From an uncultured Alphaproteobacteria bacterium (GTDB lineage: Bacteria; Pseudomonadota; Alphaproteobacteria; UBA2966): a DNA stretch of 64,000 bases. Location of the stretch: assembly GCA_958295725.1 (NCBI GenBank), contig OY282368.1:1-64000 (forward strand). The letters run 5' to 3'. The translations under genes and the position numbers were made by a program. The notes beneath the pieces are model-generated. The model was given only the letters and a program-made list of their open reading frames with translations. It did no database searches and was not told the DNA's origin. Shown in pieces: positions 55,590 through 64,000 of this stretch (positions within the stretch are counted from its first letter, which is position 1; each line of letters begins with the position of its first letter).

Positions 55590-55967
55590 ATGAGCGACAC
55601 GCCCACCGAAGAGCTGGTGAACGCCCTCAACGACGCCTTCAACGGCAACGACGTCCCGGCGATCATGCCGTACTTCGCTGAGGACGCCCGCTTCGACACC
55701 ACCCGCGGACCGGACGCCGAGGGCGCCTCCCACAGGGGCAGGGAAGCCATCGCCGACGCTCTCCGGGCGCTCTTCGACAGCGTCGAGTCGGTGCGGTGGG
55801 AACCGCTCGATACCCGGATCGCCGGCGACAAGGTCTATTGCGAGTACTTGCGCAAGGCGCGTTCGAGGGACGGCGCGGACAGCGAGTGGATGACCATCGA
55901 CGTGATCACGTTCCGCGACGGTCTCGTGACCCGGAAGAACAGCTTCACGAAGGTGCGCTCCGCGTGA
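55590..55967 (+). CDS. NTF2-like / SnoaL-type protein
   Basis: A 125-residue cone-shaped fold protein: EELVNALNDAFNGNDVPAIMPYFAEDARF followed by HRGREAIADALRALF, CEYLRKA and IDVITFRDGLVTRKNSF are the usual elements. Possibly an isomerase or hydrolase, or a binding protein. Probably an operon with the alpha/beta hydrolase. It is the last gene before the CRISPR locus, converging with cas6 (50 bases between). Confidence 0.8.
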   Translation: MSDTPTEELVNALNDAFNGNDVPAIMPYFAEDARFDTTRGPDAEGASHRGREAIADALRALFDSVESVRWEPLDTRIAGDKVYCEYLRKARSRDGADSEWMTIDVITFRDGLVTRKNSFTKVRSA

Positions 55968-56017
55968 CGGGCGAGAGCGGGGCCGGCGGACCGGCGGAGG
56001 CGGGCCGCTCCGCCCGC

Positions 56018-56944
56018 TCAGCCTCTCGAACGGCCTCGCGGCGCATCGCCATCGCGTCCGCGCGGAGGTGAATCCGGGTCCATTCGATCCAGGCTCCCGA
56101 TCCGCGGCTGGCCGAGACCGAAGACGGCGCCCTTGCCGATGTGGGTCCAGCGCGCGGCGGCGATGAGCGGCCATATCTCGCCGGGTCCTTGCGGCAGATC
56201 GAGTCCGCCGGTCACGCCGCGGAGGTCGATCTCGCGCCGTTGCGCGCCGGACCAGCGGACGAAGTCGCGCCGTTCGCCGCGCCATGGCTCCGCCGGGCGG
56301 GTATCCGCCTCGGCGCGCACCGCGCGCGACAGGTCACGATACGGCTCGCCCGAGGCGCGACCGGCAAGCGCCGCGACACGCCGCAGCGCCGCCGCGGCGA
56401 TGTCGGCGAAGCCGGGCGCGAGCAATAGCCTGCCGCGTCCGGTCAGGCGCAACGGCGAGTCGAACGAGAGACGGCAGGGCGTGGAGTCGGGCGCGCCGCC
56501 GAGCGGCCATGTCGCCCGCGACAGCGGCCAAGCGGCCGCCGGACGAGCATCCCGACCGATCTCCGGACCGACCGGCAGCACCCGGCGCACGCGGAAAGGC
56601 GCGCGGTCCGCTCCCAGACCCATGCCGCAGGCGACGTCCCAGGCGCGCAGCAGCACCGGCTCGAGGTCGGCGTCGTCGGCGAAGAGGATCCAATCGATCG
56701 CGGGCGCGGTTTCGGGGTCGGGCGGCGCGGGGCGCATCAGATAACGCGGCAGGCGATCGTGGGGCGGCCCGTCCCCGACGAATACGTAGCGGTAGATCCT
56801 TTCGTCGACATGGCGCAGCGCCCGGCCCCACACACCGCGGATCATCGGCACGGTCGCCATGACGCGAGGCGTATCGAGAAGCAAGCGATACGCGCGCACA
56901 TGGACCCGACCGGTCAGCGCCGTGAGTCGATCGACCAGCGTCAT
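56018..56944 (-). CDS. cas6: CRISPR endoribonuclease Cas6
   Basis: RAMP-fold nuclease that cuts the CRISPR transcript in the repeats. From ATG 56944 it has 308 residues; in-frame starts at 57019 (ATG) and 57043 (GTG) would extend it to within 54 bases of the array. The C-terminal half carries CRLSFDSPLRLTGRGRLLL and the glycine-rich HIGKGAVFGLGQPRIG loop, which are diagnostic of the Cas6 C-terminal domain. Histidines near the N-terminus are candidate catalytic residues. It lies at the leader-distal end of the array, on the same strand as the other cas genes, which is unusual because Cas6 is more often upstream of cas1. Confidence 0.85.
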   Translation of the reverse strand: MTLVDRLTALTGRVHVRAYRLLLDTPRVMATVPMIRGVWGRALRHVDERIYRYVFVGDGPPHDRLPRYLMRPAPPDPETAPAIDWILFADDADLEPVLLRAWDVACGMGLGADRAPFRVRRVLPVGPEIGRDARPAAAWPLSRATWPLGGAPDSTPCRLSFDSPLRLTGRGRLLLAPGFADIAAAALRRVAALAGRASGEPYRDLSRAVRAEADTRPAEPWRGERRDFVRWSGAQRREIDLRGVTGGLDLPQGPGEIWPLIAAARWTHIGKGAVFGLGQPRIGSLDRMDPDSPPRGRDGDAPRGRSRG

Positions 56945-57096
56945 CGCGTCCGCACGCTCGCCCTCGCCACGGGGGAAACCGTCGCCACCCACCCCATCGC
57001 ATGGAAGCGACCGGGGCATGGTAGCGATCGGGCCGCGCCGCACAACCGCGTCGGATGCATCGCCAAGACGCGGCGACGGTCACGATCGACTCGTTC

Positions 57097-59200
57097 GCGT
57101 CAATCCCCTGTCGAGCGGGGCGGGTACTGCAACCCGATTGCCTCGATCTGTGTTGCGTCGATTGGTCGTGTTGTTTCAACCCCCTGTTGAGCGGGGCGGG
57201 TACTGCAACTGACGCGGGGTGGGCGTTGCCTGCGATCGTGGCGCTCAAGCGGTTTCAATCCCCTGTCGAGCGGGGCGGGTACTGCAACTGGATGACGCGA
57301 TCATCAACTACATGCTGGACCACGACGTGTTTCAATCCCCTGTTGAGCGGGGCGGGTACTGCAACGATCGTCGGCATCGAGATGTCCACTTCTCAAACCA
57401 CCACAGTTTCAATCTCCTGTTGAGCGGGGCGGGTACTGCAACGCCGAGGGCGACGCGATCGAGGCCGGAGCGGCGACGTTCAGGTTTCAATCCCCTGTTG
57501 AGCGGGGCGGGTACTGCAACGCTTCCCGAAACGCCGGCGGATTGGTTGGCTTCCGTTCGTGAGTTTCAATCCCCTGTTGATCGGGGCGGGTACTGCAACC
57601 GATGTTTCTGAAAGACACCCAGCCGACCTCGCCTTGGTTTCAATCCCCTGTTGATCGGGGCGGGTACTGCAACCCTCCAAGGTTCGTTCGTTGGTGATGA
57701 AGGGATGGAGCGAGTTTCAATCCCCTGTTGATCGGGGCGGGTACTGCAACCCCGCTGCCCAAGATCCCTGCCCACATCGCCAAGATCGAGTTTCAATCCC
57801 CTGTTGATCGGGGCGGGTACTGCAACGGCCTTGGATTGGAAGGTTTCGTCACCGGAGGCATAAATAGTTTCAATCCCCTGTTGATCGGGGCGGGTACTGC
57901 AACGCTGGACCTCGAAGAAGGGGAACTGGCGCCTGATCCCGTTTCAATCCCCTGTTGAGCGGGGCGGGTACTGCAACCGGGACGATCCAGTGGCACGAAG
58001 CCGGTTATGTGCCGGGGTTTCAATCCCCTGTTGAGCGGGGCGGGTACTGCAACGACTCTCCAGGAGAAAGAGAAGGAGCTGCGCGAGGCTTTGTTTCAAT
58101 CCCCTGTTGAGCGGGGCGGATACTGCAACGTGCATGACGGCGGCGTAGGCCTCGGCCCAGCTGATCGTTTCAATCCCCTGTTGAGCGGGGCGGATACTGC
58201 AACCCGGTGGGTACACGTGTCGTGGGACCCGGAAGATAACAAGCGGTTTCAATCCCCTGTTGAGCGGGGCGGATACTGCAACCATGTCGGCGGACTCGGT
58301 CTCGCCGATCCTCCACCCGAGTTTCAATCCCCTGTTGAGCGGGGCGGATACTGCAACGCAGGCGTGGTTCCTTCATGCAGGGTACGCGTTATTAGTCGTT
58401 TCAATCCCCTGTTGAGCGGGGCGGATACTGCAACAAGCTCGGTTCGTTCTGGTCCCCGTTCACCGGTGGCCGTTCGTTTCAATCCCCTGTTGAGCGGGGC
58501 GGGTACTGCAACCAGACACTACCTTGTTCAGTGACATAACCGATATTCCCATAGTTTCAATCCCCTGTTGAGCGGGGCGGGTACTGCAACCAACATACGT
58601 ATTTGTTTTCCAGTGGCGAGCCACAGTCCTGGTTTCAATCCCCTGTTGAGCGGGGCGGGTACTGCAACCATGTCGAGATCACCAACAGCAAGGGGCGGAC
58701 CTTACACATGTTTCAATCCCCTGTTGAGCGGGGCGGGTACTACAACCAAGGCCAAGAGGACAAAGGCGGTTTTCGGGTATTACAACGTTTCAATCCCCTG
58801 TTGAGCGGGGCGGGTACTGCAACGGCGGCCGATGAACTCCGCCAGTACGGATCCGACGTCGTTTCAATCCCCTGTTGAGCGGGGCGGGTACTGCAACGAG
58901 CGCGGAATAATGGATCGTTCGAAGATCGAGTGGACCGAGTTTCAATCCCCTGTTGAGCGGGGCGGGTACTGCAACTGGCTTTACCCCTTTACTTCTGGCC
59001 ATGGAGACCTTATAGTTTCAATCCCCTGTTGTGCGGGGCGGGTACTGCAACAATCAGGTCCCGCATAAGGAAGATCAGGATGTTGACGTTTCAATCCCCT
59101 GTTGTGCGGGGCGGGTACTGCAACGATGCTTGGTTCTGCCACCGAATTTTATCCGCACTTCTCGTTTCAATCCCCTGTTGTGCGGGGCGGGTACTGCAAC
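57097..59200 (-). CRISPR. Type III-B CRISPR array: 28 repeats, 27 spacers
   Basis: Repeats of 37 bases start at 57097, 57173, 57252, 57329, 57406, 57484, 57563, 57637, 57714, 57790, 57867, 57941, 58017, 58093, 58167, 58246, 58321, 58398, 58476, 58554, 58632, 58710, 58787, 58861, 58939, 59015, 59088 and 59164. Spacers are 36-42 bases. The minus-strand repeat begins GTTGCAGTACCCGC and ends GGGGATTGAAAC, giving the usual ATTGAAAC crRNA handle, so transcription runs right to left. CCCC and GGGG pair around an eight-base loop. The leftmost repeat is degenerate, as expected for the oldest end. Repeat variants occur in blocks. Confidence 0.97.
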
Positions 59201-59396
59201 AGTCTGTCAACCAAACGCCTGAAGGGCAAGGATCCGACGGCGGCGAATTCGTAACCTGACCCGGCCGGCGGCGCCTCTCCCCAATCGCGCCGGCTCCAAG
59301 CCCCCGCCGTTCCGAAAACGGCCTTTGACGGCAATGCCTTACCGGGATTCGTGATCCGCCATGCCCGGGGGCTCCCCGAAGGATTACGAATCGCGG
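59201..59396 (-). promoter_or_regulatory. CRISPR leader
   Basis: The 196 bases between the cas2 stop and the newest repeat. On the minus strand this is upstream of the array and should contain the array promoter and the integration-guiding sequence next to 59200. No gene is present. I do not see a promoter strong enough to assign exact -35 and -10 elements. Confidence 0.65.
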
Positions 59397-59684
59397 TCAA
59401 ACGATGAACACGGTCTCTTCTCCCACGCGGTCGGCGACTTCGCCCATGCCAAGATACGAACGTTCCCGTTCGCACGAACCACACAGCCGATAGATCGCGA
59501 TATTGTCTTCCGACCGGTCGATAAGCGTCGAGATCTCCGCAAGGCAACTCTCCATCAAGGCGCTGTCGATGGCCAACTCGAACACGCTTTCCTGTATCCG
59601 GTCGCCATACCCGTCCAGACACGCCGCGATCTCGCGTCTGCGCCGGTCGTTCGCGATATCGTAACACACCACGAAACGCGTCAT
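59397..59684 (-). CDS. cas2: CRISPR adaptation protein Cas2
   Basis: Small dimeric component of the Cas1-Cas2 integrase. At 95 residues it starts MTRFVVCYDIANDRRRREIAACL, the ferredoxin-like fold with the conserved Asp9, then GDRIQESVFEL. The tail has a CGSCERE stretch. The gene follows cas1 by 9 bases and lies between cas1 and the leader. Confidence 0.95.
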   Translation of the reverse strand: MTRFVVCYDIANDRRRREIAACLDGYGDRIQESVFELAIDSALMESCLAEISTLIDRSEDNIAIYRLCGSCERERSYLGMGEVADRVGEETVFIV

Positions 59685-59693
59685 GATCCCCCT

Positions 59694-60731
59694 TCAATTC
59701 CTGCGAAGAAGAAGCGGTCGATAGGAATCCCGCCGGCGAACGTGAGATGCGAGCCGGTCGACCTGACGGCGTATGGCGGCCTCCGCGAATATGTCCTCGC
59801 GGAGCCCGGCAAGCGGCGCGTCCATGAACGTTTCCCAGGCGGCGAAAAACTTCTTCAGCCCCTCTCGCGTCAGCCGCACGCCGCCGCGCTCGGGATCGTC
59901 TTCGAAATGTCCGGGCCGAATCCGGCGGAGGTTGCAGACGCGCGATACGAAACGGTCGACGACCGGATGGCGGAGCTCCTCCATGAGATCCAGGGCCAGA
60001 CTGGGCCGCCCGGACCGCACGGCGTGCATGAAACCCAGATAAGGATCGAAGCCGCGCGCCTCGAGCAGACTCGCCAAGGCATTCGCCAACAGGACGTAAC
60101 CGAAGGAAAGGAGCGCGTTCACCGGATCGGGCGGCGGCCGTCGCGCGCGGCCGGCGAAGGCCATGTCGCCGCCGAAGCCGGCCCGGAGGCCGGAGAAATA
60201 CCTCCGGGCGGCATCCCCCTCCAGACCGAGCAACACTTCGCGGTCCGAGGCGTCCTCGACCCGGGCCGCGATCGCGTCGATCTCGGCGACCGCGTTGCCG
60301 AGGCTCGCCGTATCGGGCCGATTGGAACGCAGCGCGGAAAGGATCGCCGCCGCGTTGTTGAGCTTGGCCGCCACGAAACGCCGCGCCAGGGGCAGGGCGA
60401 GCCGCTCGTCGTCGGCGATCCGGAATTGCGACAGGCGCAGGTCGGCGGTGCGGGAGAGCTCCGGCACCAGCCTCCCGATGAAATCGCCGTTGCGGCGGAA
60501 CCACGCCACGGCGATGCCTCGCTCGAGACAGAAACGAGTCGCGTTGGAGGTGACATGGGCGCGGCCGACAAGCGCGACGAGTTCGACGCGGTGAGGCTCG
60601 ACCTCCAGCAACTCGCGCCGCTTCCTCGATGCCGGCCCCGCCCCGTCGCCGCCCTCGTCGAGCGTAACGACGAGAGAACCGCTCCGGCGTCGCACCACCG
60701 CGCCCGGCTCCGTCACGTAGAGCGTCGGCAC
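59694..60731 (-). CDS. cas1: CRISPR adaptation endonuclease/integrase Cas1
   Basis: Metal-dependent integrase of 345 residues with GTG start at 60731. Catalytic residues are visible as Glu171 (LLGLEGDAARRYF), His236 (GFMHAVRSGRPSL) and Glu251 (DLMEELRHPVVD). The N-terminal beta-strand domain (about 1-90) contains a 25-residue arginine- and glycine-rich insertion. The CARF gene ends one base before its start. No reverse-transcriptase fusion is present. Confidence 0.95.
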   Translation of the reverse strand: MPTLYVTEPGAVVRRRSGSLVVTLDEGGDGAGPASRKRRELLEVEPHRVELVALVGRAHVTSNATRFCLERGIAVAWFRRNGDFIGRLVPELSRTADLRLSQFRIADDERLALPLARRFVAAKLNNAAAILSALRSNRPDTASLGNAVAEIDAIAARVEDASDREVLLGLEGDAARRYFSGLRAGFGGDMAFAGRARRPPPDPVNALLSFGYVLLANALASLLEARGFDPYLGFMHAVRSGRPSLALDLMEELRHPVVDRFVSRVCNLRRIRPGHFEDDPERGGVRLTREGLKKFFAAWETFMDAPLAGLREDIFAEAAIRRQVDRLASHVRRRDSYRPLLLRRN

Positions 60732-60732
60732 G

Positions 60733-62055
60733 TCACGGAGTTCCGCTGAAGTCGAGGCGGCGGGCCAGCGCGAGATTCCCGGTCGCGCACGCGTCGTCCG
60801 CGACCAGCAGTTTTTCCAGATCCTCGAGCACGGCCCGCAGCGGCTTTTCCTCGGCGGGCGCCTGCGCCGTGAAACCGTGGATCAGAACGCTACGGTTGCG
60901 ACGGTGAGTCTTGGCGGCGTGCCGGTGGTCGAACTGGAGGAGTTCCGGGGCGAGCGGATCTTCCAGGCGCTTGAGCAGACGCGCCGCCAGCTCGCGCGGC
61001 GCGGTCAGGTTCCCGGTCTTCGGGTCGCGCCCGAAATCCTGACTGCGGCCTTTCTCGAGCTCGCCCCGAAACTTCGCGACCACGGAATCGTCGGGCGGAA
61101 TGCTACCGCTGTCATAGCCCTTGTCGAACAGGCGGAACTGGCCGATCAGCTCGAGGATCCGGTACGCCCGCAGCAAGGCGTCCTCGAAATGCCGGTCGCG
61201 CAACCGCCGCTCGGCATTGGCCAGCAGATCGCAGGCGAGCGCCCGAAGCCATGTCGCCCACGCCTTCTTGTCGGAGCGTTCGGGCGCGGCGGCAAGCGAC
61301 TTCAGCCAGTCGCGAACGCCGTCGGTCGGCCGGAACTCGGCCGGCAACCCGTCGTGGGCCGTGCCGAGGCCGTCCATCGCGCGGAGGGCGCCGCCATAGT
61401 CGAGCCGGTCCCATGCGGCATAAACCCGCGCCACGCCGCGCAGGGCCGCCGCCTCGTCGCGCAGGGACGACGGCCAAGGCGCCCCGAACGGTCCCTCCGA
61501 ATCCGACAAGACCGAGATCGCCGCCCCGAAATCGCCATGGCGCATCAGGCCGGCGACGAGATCGAGGCGCCGTCTCGCCGTCGCGAGGTCCGTCCGGATC
61601 TCGCCGACCAGTTCGGTTTCGGCGACGACGGTGCCACGCGGGTCCCGCTCCCCATACACATAACGGAGCAAGGGAACGCCGCGCCTCACGGCGGCGAGCA
61701 CCAGCGCCGCGCTCATCGCCTTGGTGCCGCGCGTGAAATCGGCGACGATACGCTCCGGTCGGACACCTCGCTCGACCAGATCTCCGAGAACCGCGTCGAA
61801 GTGGCCGAAGCAGTCATCCGCGTTGTTCTCCAGGCCCCTTCCGGGAAGCGGCCGGATGTCCACGGCGACGTCGCCGATACGCTCCCGCAGCTGTCGCGCC
61901 GACGGCTCGGTGATGCGCGACGGCAGCAGCACGACCCGTTCCCATTCGCCTTGCTCGACGCTCTTCAGCATCGGCGCGATCAGGCTTCGCTCGAGATCTT
62001 CCGCGTGTCCCGTGCCGACGGTCAGCACGAGAACGCGGCCTTCTCCGCCGCTCAC
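60733..62055 (-). CDS. CARF-HEPN effector (TIGR02710-like, Csm6 type)
   Basis: Predicted cyclic-oligoadenylate-activated ribonuclease of the type III system. The N-terminal CARF domain (about 1-160) begins RVLVLTVGTGHAEDL and contains the ligand-site stretch DFTRGTKAMSAALVLAA. The C-terminal half is helical with the HEPN R-x4-H motif RSVLIH (Arg388, His393) followed by GFTA. At 440 residues it has the normal size. GTG start overlapping the upstream cmr gene as GTGA, so it is made with the Cmr complex. It should act as a ring-nuclease-sensitive RNase or toxin once Cas10 makes cyclic oligoadenylate. Confidence 0.85.
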   Translation of the reverse strand: MSGGEGRVLVLTVGTGHAEDLERSLIAPMLKSVEQGEWERVVLLPSRITEPSARQLRERIGDVAVDIRPLPGRGLENNADDCFGHFDAVLGDLVERGVRPERIVADFTRGTKAMSAALVLAAVRRGVPLLRYVYGERDPRGTVVAETELVGEIRTDLATARRRLDLVAGLMRHGDFGAAISVLSDSEGPFGAPWPSSLRDEAAALRGVARVYAAWDRLDYGGALRAMDGLGTAHDGLPAEFRPTDGVRDWLKSLAAAPERSDKKAWATWLRALACDLLANAERRLRDRHFEDALLRAYRILELIGQFRLFDKGYDSGSIPPDDSVVAKFRGELEKGRSQDFGRDPKTGNLTAPRELAARLLKRLEDPLAPELLQFDHRHAAKTHRRNRSVLIHGFTAQAPAEEKPLRAVLEDLEKLLVADDACATGNLALARRLDFSGTP

Positions 62056-64000
62056 CGCCGCCGCCCGCGCGGGCCCCGCGGGCCGCCGCGGCGCTCCGGC
62101 CCGCCATCGCGTCCACGCTCGGCCGCCTGCCGCACCTTATCCGTCAACCACCGGAACGCATCGCTGGAGAAAACGTACAACTCCACCCTGTCGCCCGGCT
62201 TGCGCGTATCGGGAACCTCGTTGGTGTTCTGGATGTGCATCTCCTTGCCCGTCGGTTCATGCCGCGCGCGCCAACCTCCGTTTTTGGTGCGCTCTTCGAG
62301 CAGGACGGCCTCGACGATCGTTCCCTTTTCGAGCTTCGGCGAAGACGCGGGAGCGGCGACGGGGTCGCGGGACGTCCGGTCGGGAGGGCGCGGGCGTCGG
62401 CCCGCGCCGGGATGCCGTTTCGTCTGCTCCGTCAACTCGTCTTCCGCGAACCGGACCAGATCGCGCAACGCCCGCTCGCTGGTCTTCCGGTCCGGCAGCC
62501 GGGGCGCCGGGAAGGCCGCCAGCCTTATCGTCAGCGCCCCGTCGTCGCGGGCATCCAGACTCCACATCGCCGGCGACGCGTGGCGGTCGATCTGCCTGGC
62601 GCGCAACGTCCGCGCGTCCCGGCCGCGACCGGCCCTGCGCGGCAGGCCGAGCGGAATGCGATCATCGCCGTCGCGGCTCTTGGCGAATTGCTGTAGCGCC
62701 ATGCCGATTTGGTCGAGCGCGAACCATGGATCGTGCCATGGCGTGAGACATTCCATATGGATGACGTCGTCCAGCGCCGGGCTGTCGAGCGTGCGCTCCG
62801 CGTCCCGCGGCAGGCCGCACGCATCCCGAAACCGCGCCGCCACGGCGAGGCAATCCTTGACCGAGGCGATATCGGCGACCTCGACATCGTCGAACGAGCC
62901 GAAACCCTTGCGCGAGCGCGACCCCGCGCCGCCGAACCGGGCCAGCAGCCACAGCGCCGCGGAGGCCTGTTCGAGCAGCAGGGACGCCGATATCGGGACG
63001 GGTCCGGCGCCAGGTCCCGTCGCCAGCCGTCCGTCGCGGGCCGTCACGGTCAACCGCCACATCGAGCCGGCCGGCCTGAACCAACGATATGACCCGCCTT
63101 CGGCCATGCCGTACGAGGCGTAGAACAGGCCCTGCGTCACCTTTCGTTCGCGGACGGGCCGCTGGAGTCCGTGTCGCTCGAGAAATAGGGTGCCGCGTTT
63201 GTCGGGATGTCGTTCCGGCTCGCCGCCGCTCACGAAGTCGACCGCGAGCCGCACCGGGCTACCCGCTTGGGCATCGCCCCATGTCGCCGTTTCGAGACGG
63301 CGCAGCGCGTCGCGGCCGACGTGCGCCGCGTGCAAGGTCCGCCACCACCACCGCAGCAGGCCGCGCAGCGTCGCGGGGCGCAGATCGCAATCCTCGCGGG
63401 ACTGGTTCGCGCCGGCGAGGAAGGCCGGCGCGGTCAGACGCAGATCGAAGCGAGCGCTGGACAATCGCTCGGGCGGCGCGGTCTCGCTCTCCGCGCCGGT
63501 CGCCCTGAATCGACCGTATCCCGCCGCCGTCTTGGCGCCGGCGCCCTCGAATTGCAAGGCCGCCGCGAGCCATTCCAGCGCCGGCTCGAGCAGCCCGTCG
63601 TCGGCGGGACGCCGGGCGGAAAGGGCGAACTCGAATTCGACGCCGGCCCCGACCGCGAGGAAGTACACCAAGGTCGGGTTCTCCCAGTCGCCCGGGTCGT
63701 CCTTGCCGGCGTAGTAATCGACATGATGGTTGTTGACGACATCCAGCTCGACCATCGGCCATGTAAGCGGCCAGGCATCGTGGAACACGATCCCGCCGGC
63801 GGACGATCCCGGCGGCGGTTCGACCGCCTCCGGCCGCCAGTTCTTCTTGTGGCGCTCCGATCCCGCGCTCCAGCCGAAGACCTGTTCGATACGCCGCCAC
63901 GCCCCCTCGGCGTCGGACTGGGCGGGCACCCACACCGTTTCAGCCCAGGCGCGGGCGAGCCCCTTGACGCCGCTGCCCGGCAGATGGACGAAACCGTACA
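62052..64000 (-). CDS. Cmr6-Cmr1 fusion RAMP protein (5' end beyond window)
   Basis: The frame is open to the right edge, so the true start lies outside; 648 residues are visible. The first part is Cmr6: HLPGSGVKGLARAWAE, GIVFHDAWPLTWP, DVVNNHHVDYYAGK, and the closing RAMP loop GAGAKTAAGYGRF (about 152-164). After a short linker the Cmr1 domain begins: RFDLRLTAPAFLAGANQS, LRPATLRGLLRWWWRT (about 206-221) and a second RAMP glycine loop GSRSRKGFGSF. A C-terminal OB-like module (GTIVEAVLLEERTKNGGW ... PGDRVELYVFSSD) and an arginine/glycine-rich tail end it. In most III-B loci Cmr6 and Cmr1 are separate genes. cas10, cmr3, cmr4 and cmr5 are expected beyond 64000. Confidence 0.87.
   Translation of the reverse strand, partial: YGFVHLPGSGVKGLARAWAETVWVPAQSDAEGAWRRIEQVFGWSAGSERHKKNWRPEAVEPPPGSSAGGIVFHDAWPLTWPMVELDVVNNHHVDYYAGKDDPGDWENPTLVYFLAVGAGVEFEFALSARRPADDGLLEPALEWLAAALQFEGAGAKTAAGYGRFRATGAESETAPPERLSSARFDLRLTAPAFLAGANQSREDCDLRPATLRGLLRWWWRTLHAAHVGRDALRRLETATWGDAQAGSPVRLAVDFVSGGEPERHPDKRGTLFLERHGLQRPVRERKVTQGLFYASYGMAEGGSYRWFRPAGSMWRLTVTARDGRLATGPGAGPVPISASLLLEQASAALWLLARFGGAGSRSRKGFGSFDDVEVADIASVKDCLAVAARFRDACGLPRDAERTLDSPALDDVIHMECLTPWHDPWFALDQIGMALQQFAKSRDGDDRIPLGLPRRAGRGRDARTLRARQIDRHASPAMWSLDARDDGALTIRLAAFPAPRLPDRKTSERALRDLVRFAEDELTEQTKRHPGAGRRPRPPDRTSRDPVAAPASSPKLEKGTIVEAVLLEERTKNGGWRARHEPTGKEMHIQNTNEVPDTRKPGDRVELYVFSSDAFRWLTDKVRQAAERGRDGGPERRGGPRGPRGRRR

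Noticed and set aside
57097..59200. Small coding genes inside the CRISPR array
   Set aside because: Short open frames there are created by the repeats and change with each spacer.

Overview
The window is GC-rich chromosomal DNA of an alphaproteobacterium. The evidence is the gene order ruvCAB, tolQRAB-pal-cpoB, tilS, ftsH, the arrangement zapA / 6S RNA / 5-FCL, a GTTC-N7-GTTC LexA-type box, and many ATGA or GTGA overlaps with frequent GTG starts. A Rhodospirillales-like lineage is plausible, but the sequence alone does not fix the genus.

Positions 1-13800 are a conserved minus-strand housekeeping block: ftsH (cut by the window edge), tilS, cpoB, pal, tolB, tolA, tolR, tolQ, ruvB, ruvA, ruvC, yebC, a YmdB-type phosphodiesterase, 5-formyltetrahydrofolate cyclo-ligase, a probable 6S RNA, zapA and a DUF4164 coiled-coil gene. 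Positions 14065-19865 are accessory. A broken type I restriction-modification fragment (hsdM remnant, HD phosphohydrolase, YwgA-like gene, hsdS remnant) lies between two perfect 73-bp repeats that copy the 3' end of a frameshifted surface autotransporter gene. A G17 tract lies upstream of that autotransporter.

Positions 20140-33118 return to core functions: thiE, efp, an IMPase/SuhB-like gene whose metal-binding motif is destroyed, an OmpA-like protein, a MotA/MotB-like pair, an ABC exporter, a three-gene biotin-dependent carboxylase and a BCCT transporter. From 33119 to 42170 come an intergenic zone (tandem repeat, orphan SOS-type promoter), a molybdopterin oxidoreductase, a D-cysteine desulfhydrase-like enzyme, a PhnZ-like HD protein, a HAD dehalogenase, remnants of an AAA-ATPase/TOPRIM pair, a serine protease, a DUF350 protein, a coiled-coil protein and a SRPBCC protein.

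At 42183-44284 a second module, an intact type II DNA methyltransferase plus a HincII-like endonuclease, sits at the 3' end of hemW. It is flanked by 97-bp direct repeats of that 3' end, a tRNA-like remnant and a stray piece of methyltransferase gene. Then follow hemW, rdgB, rph, a lone phage terminase, and a set of redox enzymes (LLM, SDR, AIR-synthase-like, alcohol dehydrogenase, GMC oxidoreductase, alpha/beta hydrolase, NTF2-like).

Positions 56018-64000 are a type III-B CRISPR locus on the minus strand. In transcription order it has an unusual Cmr6-Cmr1 fusion (running off the window), a CARF-HEPN effector, cas1, cas2, a leader, an array of 28 repeats and cas6. One spacer matches the start of a phage Gp37/Gp68-type gene in the orientation needed for RNA targeting. 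Two restriction modules, a decayed AAA/TOPRIM pair and the CRISPR locus make this chromosome a patchwork of core genes with defence insertions placed at gene 3' ends.
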